From: Bacteroidetes/Chlorobi group bacterium MS-B_bin-24
Lineage (GTDB): Bacteria; Bacteroidota; Ignavibacteria; Kapaibacteriales; UBA2268
Assembly (NCBI GenBank): GCA_003731685.1
Contig: RCNO01000002.1
Span: 15,510 to 54,366, forward strand
Reading direction: 5' to 3'
Length of the DNA: 38,857 nucleotides
Positions 37,100 to 38,857 of this stretch are shown here, piece after piece (position 1 is the stretch's first letter; each line of letters begins with the position of its first letter). Below the pieces are notes generated by a model. It was not told the origin of the DNA, made no database searches, and saw only the letters and a program-made list of their open reading frames with translations. Position numbers and translations under genes: made by a program.

Positions 37100-38857
37100 A
37101 TGAGTTTTCCAAAACGCACTGCAACTTGTGGGGAGCTTCGCGAAAGCGACGAAGGGAAAGAAGTAATACTCAATGGCTGGGTTGCCAATATCCGCGATAT
37201 GGGCGGGCTGATTTTCATCGACCTTCGCGACCGATACGGCATTACTCAATTAGTAGTTGTCCCCGAGGAAAAACCTACGCTCGCCGAAAGAGTTAAAGAG
37301 CTTCGAGCTGAATTTGTCATCTGGGCAAAAGGGAAAGTCCGCCGAAGGGAAAACCCAAACCCCAAGATTCCAACTGGATTCATCGAAATCGAGCTCGATG
37401 ATTTCGGGATTTTGAATCGCTCCGAACTTCCCCCTTTCGAAGTCTCCGATATAGCCGAAATTTCGGAAGCGACAAGGCTCCGCTACCGATTTCTCGATTT
37501 GCGAAGACCTTCGGTTCAGAAAAGATTCATTGTCCGCAACGAAATTTACCAAGTAATCCACAAGTATTTTCACGAAAATAACTTTGTCGAAATCGAAACC
37601 CCATTCCTTACAAAATCCACTCCCGAAGGAGCCCGAGATTTCCTTGTACCTTCTCGTTTGCATAAGGGAAAATTTTATGCTCTGCCTCAATCGCCACAAC
37701 TATACAAACAAATTCTGATGATTTCGGGCTTCGACCGCTACGTCCAAATTGTTAAGTGCTTCCGCGACGAAGACTTGCGAAGCGACCGCCAACCTGAATT
37801 CACTCAAATCGACGTGGAGATGTCTTTTGTCGACAGAGAAGATGTTATTTCCATCACCGAAGGGCTATTTTCCCGCCTATGGAAAGAAATACTCGGAATT
37901 GAAATTCAACCACCATTTCGTCGCCTAACTTACCAAGAAGCAATGTCCCGATTTGGAAGCGATAAGCCCGATTTACGCTATGGCTTTGAACTTCGCACTT
38001 TAACAAACATTTTTGAACAAGCAGATTTTAAAATATTCCAAGAAACTATTTCCACAGGCGGAATAATTGCTGGATTCAATGCAAAAGGATGTGCTCATTA
38101 CTCACGGAAACAAATTGATGAACTTACCGAATTGACTAAAAAATTCGGTGGGAAAGGATTAGTTTGGTTCAAAAAAGCAGACGGAATAATATCTTCACCA
38201 ATAGCAAAATTCCTTTCCGAAGGAATTATCGACCATTTGCAAAAAGAGACAAATCTCGAGGATGGAGACCTATTGCTAATTGTGGCAGACCAATGGGAAA
38301 AGTGTTATTCAATTCTTGGTGCTCTACGCAAAGAAATTGCTTTGCGAACAGGAACTATTGAAAAAGTAAAGGATAAATTTTCGTTCCTTTGGGTTGTCGA
38401 TTTCCCACTTTTCGAATTCGATGAAGAAGAGAAGCGGTTGGTAGCCAAGCATCATCCTTTCACTGCACCAATGGACGAAGATTCGGAAATATTAGAAAGC
38501 GAACCGCTGAAAGCTCGGGCTAAATCCTACGACATAGTTGTTAATGGCGAAGAAATTGGAGGTGGAAGTATCCGAAACCACAAACCCGAAATTCAAGAGA
38601 AGATCTTCCGCTTGCTCAACTTAACCCAGGATGATATTCGGAATAAGTTCGGATTCCTTCTCGAAGCCTTGAAATTTGGTGCCCCACCCCACGGCGGTAT
38701 TGCAATTGGTTTAGATAGATTAGTAATGACTTTGACGGGGACAGACAATATTCGAGACGTAATTGCATTTCCTAAAACCACAAGTGGATTGTCTTTGATG
38801 GAAAACTGCCCATCGGCTGTTGATGAAGCCCAACTGAAAGAGCTTGGCATCAAACTG
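37100..38857 (+). CDS. aspS: Aspartate--tRNA ligase, bacterial type with GAD insert, 3' end just beyond window
   Basis: Manual translation from ATG 37100 ([45 protein letters not shown]...) stays open for 586 codons to the last base; motif 2 [23 protein letters not shown] and motif 3 [21 protein letters not shown]. Missing from the ORF track because it has no stop in the window. Confidence 0.96.
   Translation, partial: MSFPKRTATCGELRESDEGKEVILNGWVANIRDMGGLIFIDLRDRYGITQLVVVPEEKPTLAERVKELRAEFVIWAKGKVRRRENPNPKIPTGFIEIELDDFGILNRSELPPFEVSDIAEISEATRLRYRFLDLRRPSVQKRFIVRNEIYQVIHKYFHENNFVEIETPFLTKSTPEGARDFLVPSRLHKGKFYALPQSPQLYKQILMISGFDRYVQIVKCFRDEDLRSDRQPEFTQIDVEMSFVDREDVISITEGLFSRLWKEILGIEIQPPFRRLTYQEAMSRFGSDKPDLRYGFELRTLTNIFEQADFKIFQETISTGGIIAGFNAKGCAHYSRKQIDELTELTKKFGGKGLVWFKKADGIISSPIAKFLSEGIIDHLQKETNLEDGDLLLIVADQWEKCYSILGALRKEIALRTGTIEKVKDKFSFLWVVDFPLFEFDEEEKRLVAKHHPFTAPMDEDSEILESEPLKARAKSYDIVVNGEEIGGGSIRNHKPEIQEKIFRLLNLTQDDIRNKFGFLLEALKFGAPPHGGIAIGLDRLVMTLTGTDNIRDVIAFPKTTSGLSLMENCPSAVDEAQLKELGIKL

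Noticed and set aside
37250-37699. 149-aa minus ORF
   Set aside because: Antisense to aspS, which is unambiguous by motifs 2 and 3.

Overview
The window is a contiguous piece of an AT-rich chromosome from the Bacteroidota/Chlorobi (Ignavibacteria/Kapabacteria-like) group. That placement is inferred from T9SS C-terminal sorting domains, a DUF4835/PorD-like gene, many beta-barrel outer-membrane proteins and weak Shine-Dalgarno signals. I support about 29 protein genes: T9SS-associated and secreted proteins, a CNT nucleoside transporter, an EPS/capsule operon ending in radC, an ECF sigma/anti-sigma/lipoprotein/T9SS-cargo operon, a wecB-galE-like pair, mnmA, a single-polypeptide restriction-modification enzyme, a tandem-OmpA envelope protein, an arsR/permease/arsF-like/thioredoxin-like cassette, and aspS truncated at the right edge. 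No rRNA, tRNA, CRISPR array or transposase gene was recognised. The strongest observations are: (1) an anti-sigma gene whose product appears to combine a cytosolic anti-sigma domain, one TM helix, a disordered linker and a C-terminal outer-membrane beta-barrel, inside a well-delimited operon with its ECF sigma factor; and (2) a non-coding block (about 20419-20979) of nested palindromes with a 150-bp unit duplicated at 149/150 identity while its flanks have diverged.
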